Shown in pieces: positions 8,921-17,277 of a DNA stretch of 64,000 nucleotides. This DNA comes from Bacteroidota bacterium (lineage in GTDB: Bacteria; Bacteroidota; Bacteroidia; Chitinophagales; Saprospiraceae), in contig JAHEAR010000013.1 in assembly GCA_024642665.1 (NCBI GenBank), forward strand, positions 26,535-90,534, in the 5' to 3' direction. How positions within the stretch are numbered: the stretch's first letter is position 1; every line of letters begins with the position of its first letter. The notes under the pieces are model-generated. The model was given only the letters and a program-made list of their open reading frames with translations. It made no database searches and had not been told where the DNA came from. The position numbers and the translations under genes were made by a program.

Positions 8921-9046
8921 GATCTTTATTCACATATAAAATCGATGTTCGTTATTCCGCTCCAGCGGAAGATGTTCGGTGTTCATTTTCAGTTGAATCA
9001 TATTGAGGATCGCCTCACTTACTTGAAAACAACTTACTGATAGACG

Positions 9047-9544
9047 TTAGACCGACAGCAGAAACTGATCAATAAATTCACGCACGCATCCCTGACCCCC
9101 TTCTCGTTGAAGCACCACATCCACCACTTTAATCACCGAAAAATGAGCATCATGCGGGCAGGCAGAAAATCCTACTTTTTCAAGCAGTTCAATATCATTT
9201 ACATCATCACCGATATAGGCCACCTGGTCAAAAGAAAGATTTAATTCTTCCATCCAACGGTTGAGCACTTCAAGCTTTGGCTCTTTGCCCGAATACAAAC
9301 GTTCGATGCCAAGCATACGTGCACGCTCTTCCAAAATCTTTATGGAACGACTATGACTAAGCAGCGCTGTAGGTATACCCTTTTCTTTCAACAAGGAAAT
9401 ACCCATGCCATCGCGTACATTAAATTTTTTGGATTGCACGCCATTTGCATCGATATAAATACCGCCATCCGTCAGTGTACCATCGACATCCAGTACCAGC
9501 AATTTAATGCGGGCTCCTTTTTCTTTTGTGTGCGCTTCGATCAT
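9047..9544 (-). CDS. kdsC: 3-deoxy-D-manno-octulosonate 8-phosphate phosphatase (KDO-8-P phosphatase)
   Basis: The 165-residue HAD hydrolase has no cap domain. Motif I is LDVDGTLTDG (Asp 19 nucleophile, Asp 21 acid), motif II Ser lies in LLSHSR, and motif IV GDDVNDIELL holds Mg. The insert DGGIYIDANGVQSKKFNVRDG is the KdsC signature loop that closes the active site in the tetramer. It removes the phosphate from KDO-8-phosphate in the cytoplasm. Its ATG overlaps the kdsA stop by 4 bases, and the three KDO genes are in pathway order, which supports the assignment. Confidence 0.93.
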   Translation of the reverse strand: MIEAHTKEKGARIKLLVLDVDGTLTDGGIYIDANGVQSKKFNVRDGMGISLLKEKGIPTALLSHSRSIKILEERARMLGIERLYSGKEPKLEVLNRWMEELNLSFDQVAYIGDDVNDIELLEKVGFSACPHDAHFSVIKVVDVVLQREGGQGCVREFIDQFLLSV

Positions 9545-10320
9545 GATTGGAGAGCTTTGCGAACTTTAACTACTTTTTCCAAAATACCCTGAAGCAAGTC
9601 AAGCTGCAGCATTGTGGAAGCATCACTCAATGCATTGGCAGGATCAGGATGTGCTTCGATAAACAATCCGTCAGCACCTGTTGCTGCGGCAACCAGCGCG
9701 ATTGTTTCAATGTATTCGGGATTGCCGCCACTCACACCGGTCATTTGATTAGGCACTTGTGTTGAATGGGTACAATCCATAACAACGGGTACGCCGTGTT
9801 TTTTCAATCGAGGTATGACGGTAGCATCAACGATTAAATCTTCATAGCCGAATGAAAATCCTCGTTCACACACCCAGACATTTTTATTGCCGGTCGACTG
9901 TACTTTTTCGATGGGATATTTCATAGCTTCAGGACTAACAAACTGTCCTTTTTTGATATTCACAACCTTTCCGGATTCTCCTGCAGCAAGAAGCAGAGAT
10001 GTCTGCCGACATAAGAATGCCGGTATCTGCAAAACATCTACATACGCTGCCGCTAACGCAACATCCTGACTTTCGTGAATATCTGTCAGTGTGCGAACTC
10101 CAAACGCCTCTCCTATTCCTTTGATGATCTGCAGTGCATTTTCATCACCTATACCCGTGAAGCTATCCACGCGGGTTCTGTTTGCTTTTCGAAAACTCGC
10201 TTTGAAAATATATTCAATCCCCAGTGCATCACAAATGGGCTTGATCGTCTTAGCAATCAGGTAAGGCGTAGATTCATTTTCTACAATACACGGCCCCGAA
10301 ATGAGAAATAATTTATTCAT
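9541..10320 (-). CDS. kdsA: 3-deoxy-8-phosphooctulonate synthase (KDO-8-P synthase)
   Basis: The 259-residue TIM-barrel enzyme starts MNKLFLISGPCIVENE. It carries the family motifs FKASFRKANRTR (phosphoenolpyruvate and arabinose-5-phosphate binding), TDIHES, LQIPAFLCRQTSLL, NIKKGQFVSP, MDCTHSTQVPN and IEAHPDPANALSD. It condenses arabinose-5-phosphate with phosphoenolpyruvate. ATG at 10320 is chosen because it overlaps the kdsD end by 8 bases and gives the conserved N-terminus; the longer upstream frame lies in kdsD. Cys of GPC and His/Glu/Asp near the C-terminus are present, so a metal-dependent type is possible. Confidence 0.95.
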   Translation of the reverse strand: MNKLFLISGPCIVENESTPYLIAKTIKPICDALGIEYIFKASFRKANRTRVDSFTGIGDENALQIIKGIGEAFGVRTLTDIHESQDVALAAAYVDVLQIPAFLCRQTSLLLAAGESGKVVNIKKGQFVSPEAMKYPIEKVQSTGNKNVWVCERGFSFGYEDLIVDATVIPRLKKHGVPVVMDCTHSTQVPNQMTGVSGGNPEYIETIALVAAATGADGLFIEAHPDPANALSDASTMLQLDLLQGILEKVVKVRKALQS

Positions 10321-10921
10321 CCGATTTACTTTTTTGACCAAGATAACCGCTGTGGTGTCGCATGGCATATGCTTGTTTGGTAAAACCAATTTTCTTCATC
10401 AATCCAACCACAATAATATCTCCTAACACAGTCATCACGGTAGTGCTGGTAGTTGGTGTCAATCCCAGTGGACAAACTTCCTTAGGATGTCCTGTACTCA
10501 AAGAAACATCCACCATGGAACCTAGTTCATGCTCCGGATGCCCAGTCAGTCCAATTGATTTGATCTCAGGAAAGAGACGACGTGCCAGTGGAAGCAATTC
10601 GAGAATTTCCTTGGTCTTTCCCGAATTCGAAATTAAAAACAGCACATCGTTTTTCTGAACCACGCCCAGGTCACCATGCTGAGCTTCAGTCGGATGGAGG
10701 AAGATGGACGGTGTTCCGGTCGAGCTCAGGGTTGTGGATATATTATGGCCGATTTGCCCTGCTTTGCCAAGACCGCAAACCACTACTTTCCCACCTTTTT
10801 CATGTACTTCATTGAAAATCAGCTCAATAGCACTTAGAATGCTTGCATCTACCGGGATATTTTGAATCCCTTCGATTTCTCGGGCTATTATGTCCTTAAT
10901 ATCATCTATCATTTGATCCAT
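10313..10921 (-). CDS. kdsD: D-arabinose-5-phosphate isomerase, SIS domain only
   Basis: The 202-residue protein consists of a single SIS domain. It has the sugar-phosphate loop VVCGLGKAGQIGHNISTT, the conserved HPTEAQHGDLG segment (catalytic His of KdsD enzymes), SNSGKTKE, and CPLGLTPTTSTTVM. It converts ribulose-5-phosphate to arabinose-5-phosphate, the first KDO step. Two C-terminal CBS domains found in E. coli KdsD (about 328 residues) are absent; short SIS-only forms are known in Bacteroidota. It is the first gene of kdsD-kdsA-kdsC, with overlaps of 8 and 4 bases. ATG at 10912 is an alternative start that would give a short leader. Confidence 0.92.
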   Translation of the reverse strand: MDQMIDDIKDIIAREIEGIQNIPVDASILSAIELIFNEVHEKGGKVVVCGLGKAGQIGHNISTTLSSTGTPSIFLHPTEAQHGDLGVVQKNDVLFLISNSGKTKEILELLPLARRLFPEIKSIGLTGHPEHELGSMVDVSLSTGHPKEVCPLGLTPTTSTTVMTVLGDIIVVGLMKKIGFTKQAYAMRHHSGYLGQKSKSDE

Positions 10922-10928
10922 AGGATTG

Positions 10929-10936
10929 CAAAAATA
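10929..10936 (-). promoter_or_regulatory. -7 promoter element for the kdsDAC operon
   Basis: On the minus strand the bases read TATTTTTG, an exact fit to the Bacteroidota TAnnTTTG element, only 8 bases before the kdsD ATG. No good -33 TTTG is found at the usual spacing. The message would be leaderless or nearly so from ATG 10921, or have a leader of about 10 bases if ATG 10912 is used. Confidence 0.55.
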
Positions 10937-11061
10937 GGTTTTCCGTTTGGCATAAACGGTGATTTACTGTGCAAAGCCTATCCCGGGATTCCCTGCGGAA
11001 TAAATTGCTTTTGTTACATTCGACTTCTATTTTCCAACCCATATTGAGAAAAAAAATAAAG

Positions 11062-12408
11062 ATGGATCCATCAAGAAGAAAATTTATTGAGAAAACTTCA
11101 CTTGCGGCGGCAGGACTAGGGCTTTCCAATCATCTATTGGCCAGGCAAAATCCAAGACTAAAAGATGTCAACGGAAAGCTAAAAATCGGCATCATCGGCA
11201 GTGGTTTCAGAGGGCAGTCACATATTGATTTGATTTTAAGGAGAAAAGATTGCGAGGTGACATGCATCGCGGAGCCTGATCCGATTATGCTTGCATCAAC
11301 AAAAAAATTATTTGATGATGCTAAAAAAAGGATGCCTAAAATTTATGACGAAGGTCCGCATGATTATATCGAACTTTTGAGCAAGGAAAAAATTGATGCA
11401 GTCATCATTGCAACGCCCTGGAAATGGCATGTCCCAATGGCAGTGGCCGCGATGAAGACAGGTGTCTATACCGGGATAGAAGTCAGTGGTGGTATTTCGC
11501 TTGATGAATGTTGGGAATTAGTGGACACCGCTGAGCAAACCGGTATTCCATTATATTTTTTGGAAAATGTTTGTTTCCGAAGAGATGTCATGGCTGTTCT
11601 TAATATGGTCAAACAGGAACTTTTTGGTGAACTCATTCATCTCGAGTGTGGCTATCAGCATGATCTGCGTGGTGTGAAATTTAATGATGGTATTTCGGCT
11701 TATAATTCAGGGGTTGAGTTTGGAGACAAAGGGTTTAGTGAAGCGAAATGGCGCACGTGGCATAGTGTGTATCGCAATGGGGATCTCTACCCTACGCATG
11801 GCATCGGACCGGTCGCGGAATGGATTAATCTGAATCGGGGCAATCGCATGGAAACCATTGTCTCCATGGCAAGCAAATCAAGGGGACTTCATGAGTACAT
11901 CGTTAATCATCCGAAAGGGGGAAAGGATCATCCGAATGCCTTTATAGAATTTAAATTAGGCGATAAGGTGACTTCCATCATAAAATGCAAAAAAGGGGAA
12001 ACTATCGTTTTGCATCATGATACAAATCTTCCCCGTCCCTATTCACTTGGTTTTAGGGTGCAAGGCACTAAAGGACTTTGGATGGACGTCAACAAAAGCA
12101 TCTACATTGAAGGTACAAGTCCGGCGCATGGATGGGAAGATGCCCAGGCTTATCTTGATCAGTATGATGATGCGGAATGGAAATCGCATGCGGGAGATGC
12201 AGAAGGTGCCGGCCACGGCGGTATGGATTGGTTTCTGATGGATAGTTTTGTCAAATGTCGCTTGGAAAACAAGCCCCCGAAATTTGATGTGTACGATGCG
12301 GCTTCCTGGATGTCAATTACACCGTTGTCAGAGGCTTCGATTGCCGGAGGAGGCACGCCTCAAGCTTTTCCTGATTTTACCAGAGGGAAGTGGAAGGAAA
12401 AAAAGTGA
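11062..12408 (+). CDS. Gfo/Idh/MocA-fold protein of the GH109 (alpha-N-acetylgalactosaminidase-like) type, Tat-exported
   Basis: The 448-residue product begins with a twin-arginine signal (SRRKFIEK plus AAAGLGL). A Rossmann domain follows with the NAD loop IGIIGSGFRG (about 42-51), then ATPWKWHVPMAVAAMKTG. The C-terminal part has PTHGIGPVAEWINLNRGNR, GHGGMDWFLMDSFVKC and VYDAASWMSITPLSEASI, blocks seen in GH109 proteins. GH109 enzymes cleave alpha-GalNAc by an NAD-dependent oxidation-elimination route. The actual substrate here is inferred only; an oxidoreductase is the alternative. ATG at 11062 is preferred because it puts the Tat motif at the start; the frame opens at 10969. The stop codon lies in a GTGAGG repeat. 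Confidence 0.85.
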   Translation: MDPSRRKFIEKTSLAAAGLGLSNHLLARQNPRLKDVNGKLKIGIIGSGFRGQSHIDLILRRKDCEVTCIAEPDPIMLASTKKLFDDAKKRMPKIYDEGPHDYIELLSKEKIDAVIIATPWKWHVPMAVAAMKTGVYTGIEVSGGISLDECWELVDTAEQTGIPLYFLENVCFRRDVMAVLNMVKQELFGELIHLECGYQHDLRGVKFNDGISAYNSGVEFGDKGFSEAKWRTWHSVYRNGDLYPTHGIGPVAEWINLNRGNRMETIVSMASKSRGLHEYIVNHPKGGKDHPNAFIEFKLGDKVTSIIKCKKGETIVLHHDTNLPRPYSLGFRVQGTKGLWMDVNKSIYIEGTSPAHGWEDAQAYLDQYDDAEWKSHAGDAEGAGHGGMDWFLMDSFVKCRLENKPPKFDVYDAASWMSITPLSEASIAGGGTPQAFPDFTRGKWKEKK

Positions 12409-12424
12409 GGAGTGAGGAGTGAGG
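12405..12424 (+). repeat. GTGAGGA simple repeat overlapping the stop codon
   Basis: Three copies of a 7-base GTGAGGA-like unit begin at the stop codon of the GH109-like gene; the TGA is part of the repeat. The 12409-12831 gap also contains two further repeats (separate entries) and otherwise no gene. Confidence 0.8.
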
Positions 12425-12468
12425 AAATTAAAAACTGCGCCCCTGCCTCTGCGTGCAAAAAAAAGGTT

Positions 12469-12561
12469 TCCCGCAGATGTCGCTGATCACCGCAGAAAAG
12501 TTAAACATGCATGTAAAAAAGATGGAGTACCTGAAATACCTATCTGCGTAAATCTGCGGGA
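12469..12561. repeat. Small element with 10-bp terminal inverted repeats
   Basis: TCCCGCAGAT at 12469-12478 is the exact inverse of ATCTGCGGGA at 12552-12561, and CGCAGA/TCTGCG motifs recur inside. The roughly 93-base unit could be a MITE or REP-like element. A conceptual reading frame across it (12419-12628) is not credible. Confidence 0.55.
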
Positions 12562-12660
12562 GATATTTTCTGTCTCTAAACCCTCAAAGCTTATCCAAAT
12601 CGTTGACGCTAACTCAATCCGACTCTAATCGATAGGCATATCATACACACCCATTAAAAA

Positions 12661-12740
12661 ACTAAACCTCCTAAACAACAAGGCCTCAGGCGCAGCGTGC
12701 TCAACCTAAGAGACCGAAAGGTTTCTTGACTAAACACATG
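12661..12740 (-). repeat. Divergent relative of the TTTAGCACTC...GAGAGGGTTTAG element (tentative)
   Basis: Read on the minus strand, this segment starts near ATGTGTTTAG and ends TTGTTTAGGAGGTTTAG. That resembles the two clearer elements at 45075 and 50706, with a different centre containing GCGCCTGAGGC. The match is loose. Confidence 0.3.
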
Positions 12741-12765
12741 TTCAGTCTGAAAGTCTAATAAAACC

Positions 12766-12834
12766 GTTCACTTTTAACCGCTTACCGTTTACCTTCACAA
12801 CAACTCACTCCTCGCCTCTCACTCCTCACTTCTA
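12766..12834 (-). repeat. G-rich simple repeats at the 3' end of the MATE gene
   Basis: Read downstream of the MATE stop on the minus strand, AAGTGAGGAGTGAGAGGCG is followed by GGTAAACGGTAAGCGGTTAAAAG. Both repeat families (GAGTGAGG-like, then GGTTAAA-like) occur in the sense direction of the gene they follow. Confidence 0.7.
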
Positions 12835-14229
12835 TATTTTCACAGTCTTCCACGTGCCCTTTCTAAAAATCGCAATCGCCAGCACAGCTAAAAAAGACTC
12901 ACTGATGGCAATCGCCCAATACACTCCTTCAGGTCCCCAGTTAAACGTTTTTGCCAACAAATAACTCAACGGAATCTGCACCAACCAAAACGCCACAAAA
13001 TTGATGAGCGTGGGTGTCACCGTATCTCCGGCACCATTAAACGCCTGCCCAATCACCATCCCATACGCATAGAAAACATACCCAAGGCAAATGATTCGCA
13101 AACAAATCACGCCTTGATGTATAACCTCCGCTTCTTGCGTAAAAATTGGAATCAATAATGGCGCAAAAACAATAAATAAAACCGAAACAGACGTCAAAAA
13201 AATCATATTGATAAAAGCAGATCGCCAAACAGATTTTTCAGCACGCTCCGGCTGACCAGCGCCAAGATTCTGACCCACTAAGGTAGACACCGCAGAAGCC
13301 ATCCCCCACGCGGGCAATATCGAAAATATAACAATCCGTATACCAATTGAATATCCGGCAACGGCAGCATCGCCAAAGAATGCAATGATACGTGCAATAA
13401 ACAACCAACTGGCCGTCGCGATTATAAATTGCAAAACACCGGTCGAACCCACACGAATAAGTTTGATCACCAGCTTTCCCACCCAATGGAAATGTTTGCG
13501 CTTCAATTGTATCCTGTTTGATCCGCGCACTAAATGATACACCTGATAACTCACACCAATACCCCGTCCTATCGTCGTGGCTATCGCAGCTCCCTCTATA
13601 CCCAATTCCGGAAATGGCCCAATGCCAAATATGAGCATCGGATCAAGAATGATATTAATTCCATTGGCCAGCCAAAGCGTACGCATGGCTAAAGCAGCAT
13701 CACCGGCACCACGGAATATAGCATTCAACAGAAAAAGAAAAAATAAGGTGCTACTCCCGGTCAACAGAATTTGGGTGTATCCACTTCCAATGCCCACAAG
13801 CTCGGGAGAACCACCCATAAATCGGAGCAGATCATCCGCCGTAAAGAAGAAAATAACTGCAAAGACACCACAGATAATGACACCAATAAATATGGCCTGC
13901 ATCGCCGCTACACAAGCCCCCTCATGATCCTTCTCTCCTATCCGCCTGGCCACCATCGCCGTGATCGCCATCGACAATCCCATCGCCAGCGCCATCACTT
14001 GTGTCATGATGACTTCCGTCAATCCAATCGTCGCTGCCGCTTCTTTTCCCAACTTTGCAACAAAGAAGATATCCACCAGCGCAAACAATCCCTCCATCAG
14101 CATTTCTAGCACCATCGGCACCGAAAGCAGAAAGATGGCTTTGTCAATACTCCCTTTGGTGTATACGGTTTCACCGCCTGACAGCGCTTGTCGAAAGAGT
14201 GATATAATCTGTAAAAATCTGATGCGCAC
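12832..14229 (-). CDS. MATE family multidrug efflux transporter
   Basis: The 465-residue, 12-helix protein has two similar halves of about 220 residues. The first half shows VPMVLEMLMEGLFALVDIFFVAKLG and NAIFRGAGDAALAMRT; the second shows GQNLGAGQPERAEKSVWR and GQAFNGAGDTVTPTLINF. These are hallmark MATE repeats. Such proteins exchange Na+ or H+ for cationic drugs across the inner membrane. GTG at 14229 is the only reasonable start. A perfect -7 element lies 7 bases upstream, so the message seems leaderless. G-rich repeats begin at its stop. Confidence 0.93.
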   Translation of the reverse strand: MRIRFLQIISLFRQALSGGETVYTKGSIDKAIFLLSVPMVLEMLMEGLFALVDIFFVAKLGKEAAATIGLTEVIMTQVMALAMGLSMAITAMVARRIGEKDHEGACVAAMQAIFIGVIICGVFAVIFFFTADDLLRFMGGSPELVGIGSGYTQILLTGSSTLFFLFLLNAIFRGAGDAALAMRTLWLANGINIILDPMLIFGIGPFPELGIEGAAIATTIGRGIGVSYQVYHLVRGSNRIQLKRKHFHWVGKLVIKLIRVGSTGVLQFIIATASWLFIARIIAFFGDAAVAGYSIGIRIVIFSILPAWGMASAVSTLVGQNLGAGQPERAEKSVWRSAFINMIFLTSVSVLFIVFAPLLIPIFTQEAEVIHQGVICLRIICLGYVFYAYGMVIGQAFNGAGDTVTPTLINFVAFWLVQIPLSYLLAKTFNWGPEGVYWAIAISESFLAVLAIAIFRKGTWKTVKI

Positions 14230-14236
14230 GTGTCAA

Positions 14237-14244
14237 CAAAAGTA
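14237..14244 (-). promoter_or_regulatory. -7 promoter element for the MATE gene (leaderless transcript likely)
   Basis: The minus strand reads TACTTTTG, an exact TAnnTTTG match ending 7 bases before the GTG start. Transcription would start about at the start codon itself. No in-frame ATG lies nearby downstream. Confidence 0.5.
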
Positions 14245-14399
14245 AACAGATATACTATGGTTTCACCTTTCTCAGAATATAAGCCCGAGTTTATTTACTT
14301 ACGACTGATCATGACCTTGTTTTAACCAATTCAATCCGTGCCGACAGCAATCCTCAGCCATTCTTGTCAGGAATGAAAAGCCTGAGATCATAATACTTT

Positions 14400-15125
14400 T
14401 TAAAGTGTATAACTCAACCCTAAGGTCACAATAACCGGAAACGCATCCAGAAATCCACTTTTTGATTTTAATTTGAATCCTTCCATCACGGGTGATGCTT
14501 CGATGACAAAAGAAGCTCTTCGGGAAATTGATTTGCTATATCCGAATTGAAATGTATTCCAGATGCCAACCATTTCCATCTCCTCCTCTGCGCTATTACC
14601 TTCCATGGGTATTTTATCCATCATTTTTTTAGGTGATCCAAATAAATAATCAGTACAGGCCACTCCTATGGCACCAATGCCAAACCAAATCTTTGACTCA
14701 TTTTTCAATTTCACTTCAGCATTCAAGGTAGGCCAGGCAAGCATCCACGCATCTTTATCTTTTTGGTTTCTCTCCGGATAATAGAGCACGGGTGATTTGG
14801 CTATAATGCGCCATTTTTCAGAAGTGTTATTGATTACGGCCTTCATCCGTATACCATAGGCTGACGATACCGGTGTTACGCCATATATAATACCCACTGA
14901 AAAGTTTCTACTAAACCCATAGGCTATTTGTCCTACACCAATGTAGGGCATCCCGCTATAAAACTCAATCATGGTTTTACCTTTTTCCGGCATTAAATAA
15001 TCATGGATTTTACCCTTTTCGTCTTGCCCGACAATATGATTAACAATGGTAAAAAGAATAAGTAGCGCAAACATGCCTTTCAGGATGGTTTTATTGGCTA
15101 TTGGATTGATGCTTAACTTTTTCAT
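14400..15125 (-). CDS. Secreted protein of unknown function, predicted outer-membrane barrel
   Basis: The 241-residue protein has a long N-region and a signal peptide (ILKGMFALLILFTIVNHIVGQ). The mature part shows alternating strands (GQIAYGFSRNFSVGIIYGV, YGIRMKAVINN, NAEVKLKNESKIWFGIGAIG, FQFGYSKSISRRASFVIEA) and a final VIVTLGLSYTL strand that ends at the C-terminus, as in outer-membrane barrels. A perfect TATATTTG promoter element lies 17 bases upstream. It stands alone between MATE and the ferredoxin. No family is recognised. Confidence 0.7.
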   Translation of the reverse strand: MKKLSINPIANKTILKGMFALLILFTIVNHIVGQDEKGKIHDYLMPEKGKTMIEFYSGMPYIGVGQIAYGFSRNFSVGIIYGVTPVSSAYGIRMKAVINNTSEKWRIIAKSPVLYYPERNQKDKDAWMLAWPTLNAEVKLKNESKIWFGIGAIGVACTDYLFGSPKKMMDKIPMEGNSAEEEMEMVGIWNTFQFGYSKSISRRASFVIEASPVMEGFKLKSKSGFLDAFPVIVTLGLSYTL

Positions 15126-15141
15126 GTTAGAAGTTTTGCAT

Positions 15142-15149
15142 CAAATATA
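15142..15149 (-). promoter_or_regulatory. -7 promoter element for the 14400-15125 gene
   Basis: The minus strand reads TATATTTG (exact TAnnTTTG), 17 bases before the ATG. This and the opposite-strand element at 15408 are the only signals I see in the 15126-15444 gap. Confidence 0.55.
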
Positions 15150-15407
15150 TAGGCAGCTAAAACCTGAGGACCAGCATTCCTGTTCTATTAAATAGCACTA
15201 TTGTTATACCTCCCGGGAAGGATTAGCAAGCATGTTGCATGTCTGTGTGCTTTTGGCAGTTAAAATGCAGATATTCAGCATATTACATGTTTCATGTGCC
15301 ATCAAAAAATAATCGAGAAATGGTTCATAAAAACTTACATTTTGGGGAATATTTAGCCTGCTGCCGGCAATGTATGATGGATATACATCCTAATAGCAAA
15401 GTAGCCT

Positions 15408-15415
15408 TATCTTTG
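15408..15415 (+). promoter_or_regulatory. -7 promoter element for the ferredoxin gene
   Basis: TATCTTTG matches TAnnTTTG exactly and is followed by CG, the commonest form of this element in Bacteroidota. It ends 29 bases before the ATG. A second weaker candidate, TACATTTTG, lies near 15335. Confidence 0.6.
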
Positions 15416-15444
15416 CGACCGTATTTTAAGATTTTAGTGTAATT

Positions 15445-15792
15445 ATGGCTATATATATCACGGATGATTGTATTAATTGCGGGGCTTGCGAACCGGAGTG
15501 TCCAAACAATGCCATTTATGAAGGGGGTATTCAATGGGCCGTCAAAGATGGGACGACTTTAACTGGCAAGTATACACTTGAAGATGGAACGGAGGTGGAT
15601 GCTGCAGATATGCAGACACCGGTTTCTGATGATTTCTATTTTATCGTGCCGGATAAATGTACAGAGTGTAAAGGCTTTCACGACGAACCACAATGCGCTG
15701 CTGTATGTCCTGTCGATTGTTGTCTCCCGGATCCTGATCGTGTAGAGTCAGATGATATCCTGCTGGGTCGAAAAGCGCGACTCCACCTTTAA
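15445..15792 (+). CDS. 2[4Fe-4S] ferredoxin (Alvin type)
   Basis: The 115-residue protein has the first cluster motif CINCGACEPECP and the second CTECKGFHDEPQCAAVCP. The enlarged spacing in the second motif, the long insert between the clusters (about 25-70) and the C-terminal extension are typical of Allochromatium vinosum-like 2[4Fe-4S] ferredoxins, which have very low potentials. It is a soluble cytoplasmic electron carrier. The partner is not visible in the neighbourhood; the gene is monocistronic with its own promoter element. Confidence 0.93.
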   Translation: MAIYITDDCINCGACEPECPNNAIYEGGIQWAVKDGTTLTGKYTLEDGTEVDAADMQTPVSDDFYFIVPDKCTECKGFHDEPQCAAVCPVDCCLPDPDRVESDDILLGRKARLHL

Positions 15793-15861
15793 GTCACTGG
15801 TTGGATTCTGCTAATTCAATTTTCCATTAATTTTTCTGCTATGGTATCATGTCAAAGATGC

Positions 15862-17277
15862 CTACAATATGGAATATTTCAGACCCACGCCAAGTCCACG
15901 AATATAGTCTGTTCGCTGTCCTGTAGACAAATCTGCAGCATATGATTTTTCCGAATTAAGCACATATTGATCAAAGCCATGCGTCCAGTTGGCAAAAACA
16001 TCGAAATGTTTTCCAAGGCGATAGCCTAAACCAAAAAACATCGATGTGTTTGATTTTCTAATCACATCGTAACTGCTTAATGAATTACTTAACTCCTCCT
16101 GAGGATACGTTGGAATACCCGTCACATCGCCACGCACTATCGGAAACTGACTAAACGCTTCGGTAGCAAAACCAAATTTCACACCTCCTGAAGCATAGAA
16201 TCTTCTGGAAAATCGCCAATTGAGCCCAATGTCCACCTGCCACTGCGAAATCGTTTGAACCAATGGATTAATTTCAGCATAATCCGCTTCAACATTAATC
16301 GACTCAGCATACACATAGCTGTCTAACCCACTTAAAGGATCAAAATTAAGGATGGGATTAAATTCACTAAAACTGAGCTTATCCTGTCTGGCCCCCAAAA
16401 AATTGGCATTGGGTTTATAGGACGAATAGCCAAGCGCAGTCGTCAGACTAAATCCTCTGGTGATATTCAGATCCACCCCGGCTCCGCCATATACACCTAG
16501 TCCGCCATTCATCCCCACAAGACTACTGGCCACCAAGGTAGGATTCAATAAGGCAGGAATCCTTTTCCCTTTTTTATTTGTGTTAGAAAATGCAATTGTT
16601 CGATTTGAAGATTCTTCAGCGATCACAGGTATTGGCAGAACAAATACCGGCTCGATGGCCACAGGATTTCTTGGCAAGGAAATCAAACTTTCATTAAACT
16701 TGTTGTCCAGGTCAACTGAAGTCATAGCCCCCAAACTTCCATTCGCGTCAATATTTTCTATTGTATTCAATGCACCCATTTCTATGTCCTCTGACTGCTG
16801 ATGATCAAGTGCTGCCATTGGCTCTGAAAATTGCTCACCTTTGATGTTCTCCTTTTTGACCGGAAGAACTTTATCCTGGGCTCGCTTTGTTTGCTTCTGC
16901 AAATCCTGATTAATAGAAATCTGATCAACCTTTTTACCTTCGGAAGAAGATGCAGTGATCTTATTTACTTCGGTACTTTTCCCGACACCCTCATCATGCA
17001 AAGAAGATTCTTCCAATGTAAAAATTGATTCTGCTGCCTCAGCGCCCTGCATACTTTCCGTAGTCAGTGCCTCTGGTGTCCCGTTCAATCCATTGGAAAC
17101 ATGCACGATCATAAAATAAACACCCAATACGCCGGCAACGATTACAGCTGATGCCGCCCACCAAAAGAATGGTAGTCGTCTTGATGACTTGCCTTCAGGC
17201 ATGACCTCATCAAGTAAAGGCTTCATTTTAGCCCATCCTTTTTCAGGGGTGATATTATAATGAGGTTGCTCTTTCAT
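15862..17277 (-). CDS. Anti-sigma-like inner-membrane protein with C-terminal outer-membrane barrel-type domain
   Basis: From ATG 17277 the protein has 471 residues. It has a short cytoplasmic segment (HYNITPEKGWAKMKPLLDEVMP, resembling the N-terminus of Bacteroidota anti-sigma proteins) and one membrane helix (about 35-59, FFWWAASAVIVAGVLGVYFM). A polar, low-complexity periplasmic stretch of about 190 residues follows, then a Gly/aromatic alternating region (about 250-471; GGLGVYGGAGVDLNITRGF, WRFSRRFYASGGVKFGF, RGLGVGLKYSIL) that looks like an outer-membrane beta-barrel. It overlaps the ECF sigma gene upstream by 23 bases. Starts at 17286 or 17319 are also possible. If both membrane parts insert, the protein would link inner and outer membranes and hold the sigma factor (inference). 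Confidence 0.7.
   Translation of the reverse strand: MKEQPHYNITPEKGWAKMKPLLDEVMPEGKSSRRLPFFWWAASAVIVAGVLGVYFMIVHVSNGLNGTPEALTTESMQGAEAAESIFTLEESSLHDEGVGKSTEVNKITASSSEGKKVDQISINQDLQKQTKRAQDKVLPVKKENIKGEQFSEPMAALDHQQSEDIEMGALNTIENIDANGSLGAMTSVDLDNKFNESLISLPRNPVAIEPVFVLPIPVIAEESSNRTIAFSNTNKKGKRIPALLNPTLVASSLVGMNGGLGVYGGAGVDLNITRGFSLTTALGYSSYKPNANFLGARQDKLSFSEFNPILNFDPLSGLDSYVYAESINVEADYAEINPLVQTISQWQVDIGLNWRFSRRFYASGGVKFGFATEAFSQFPIVRGDVTGIPTYPQEELSNSLSSYDVIRKSNTSMFFGLGYRLGKHFDVFANWTHGFDQYVLNSEKSYAADLSTGQRTDYIRGLGVGLKYSIL

Noticed and set aside
10313..10921. Truncated KdsD (missing CBS domains) as evidence of gene decay
   Set aside because: SIS-only KdsD proteins are normal in Bacteroidota, and active-site motifs are intact.
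12419..12628. 69-codon frame downstream of the GH109-like gene
   Set aside because: It runs through a unit with terminal inverted repeats and simple repeats; no coding signal.
13577..14245. Overlapping + strand frames opposite the MATE gene
   Set aside because: The MATE repeats are unmistakable on the minus strand; these are antisense shadows.
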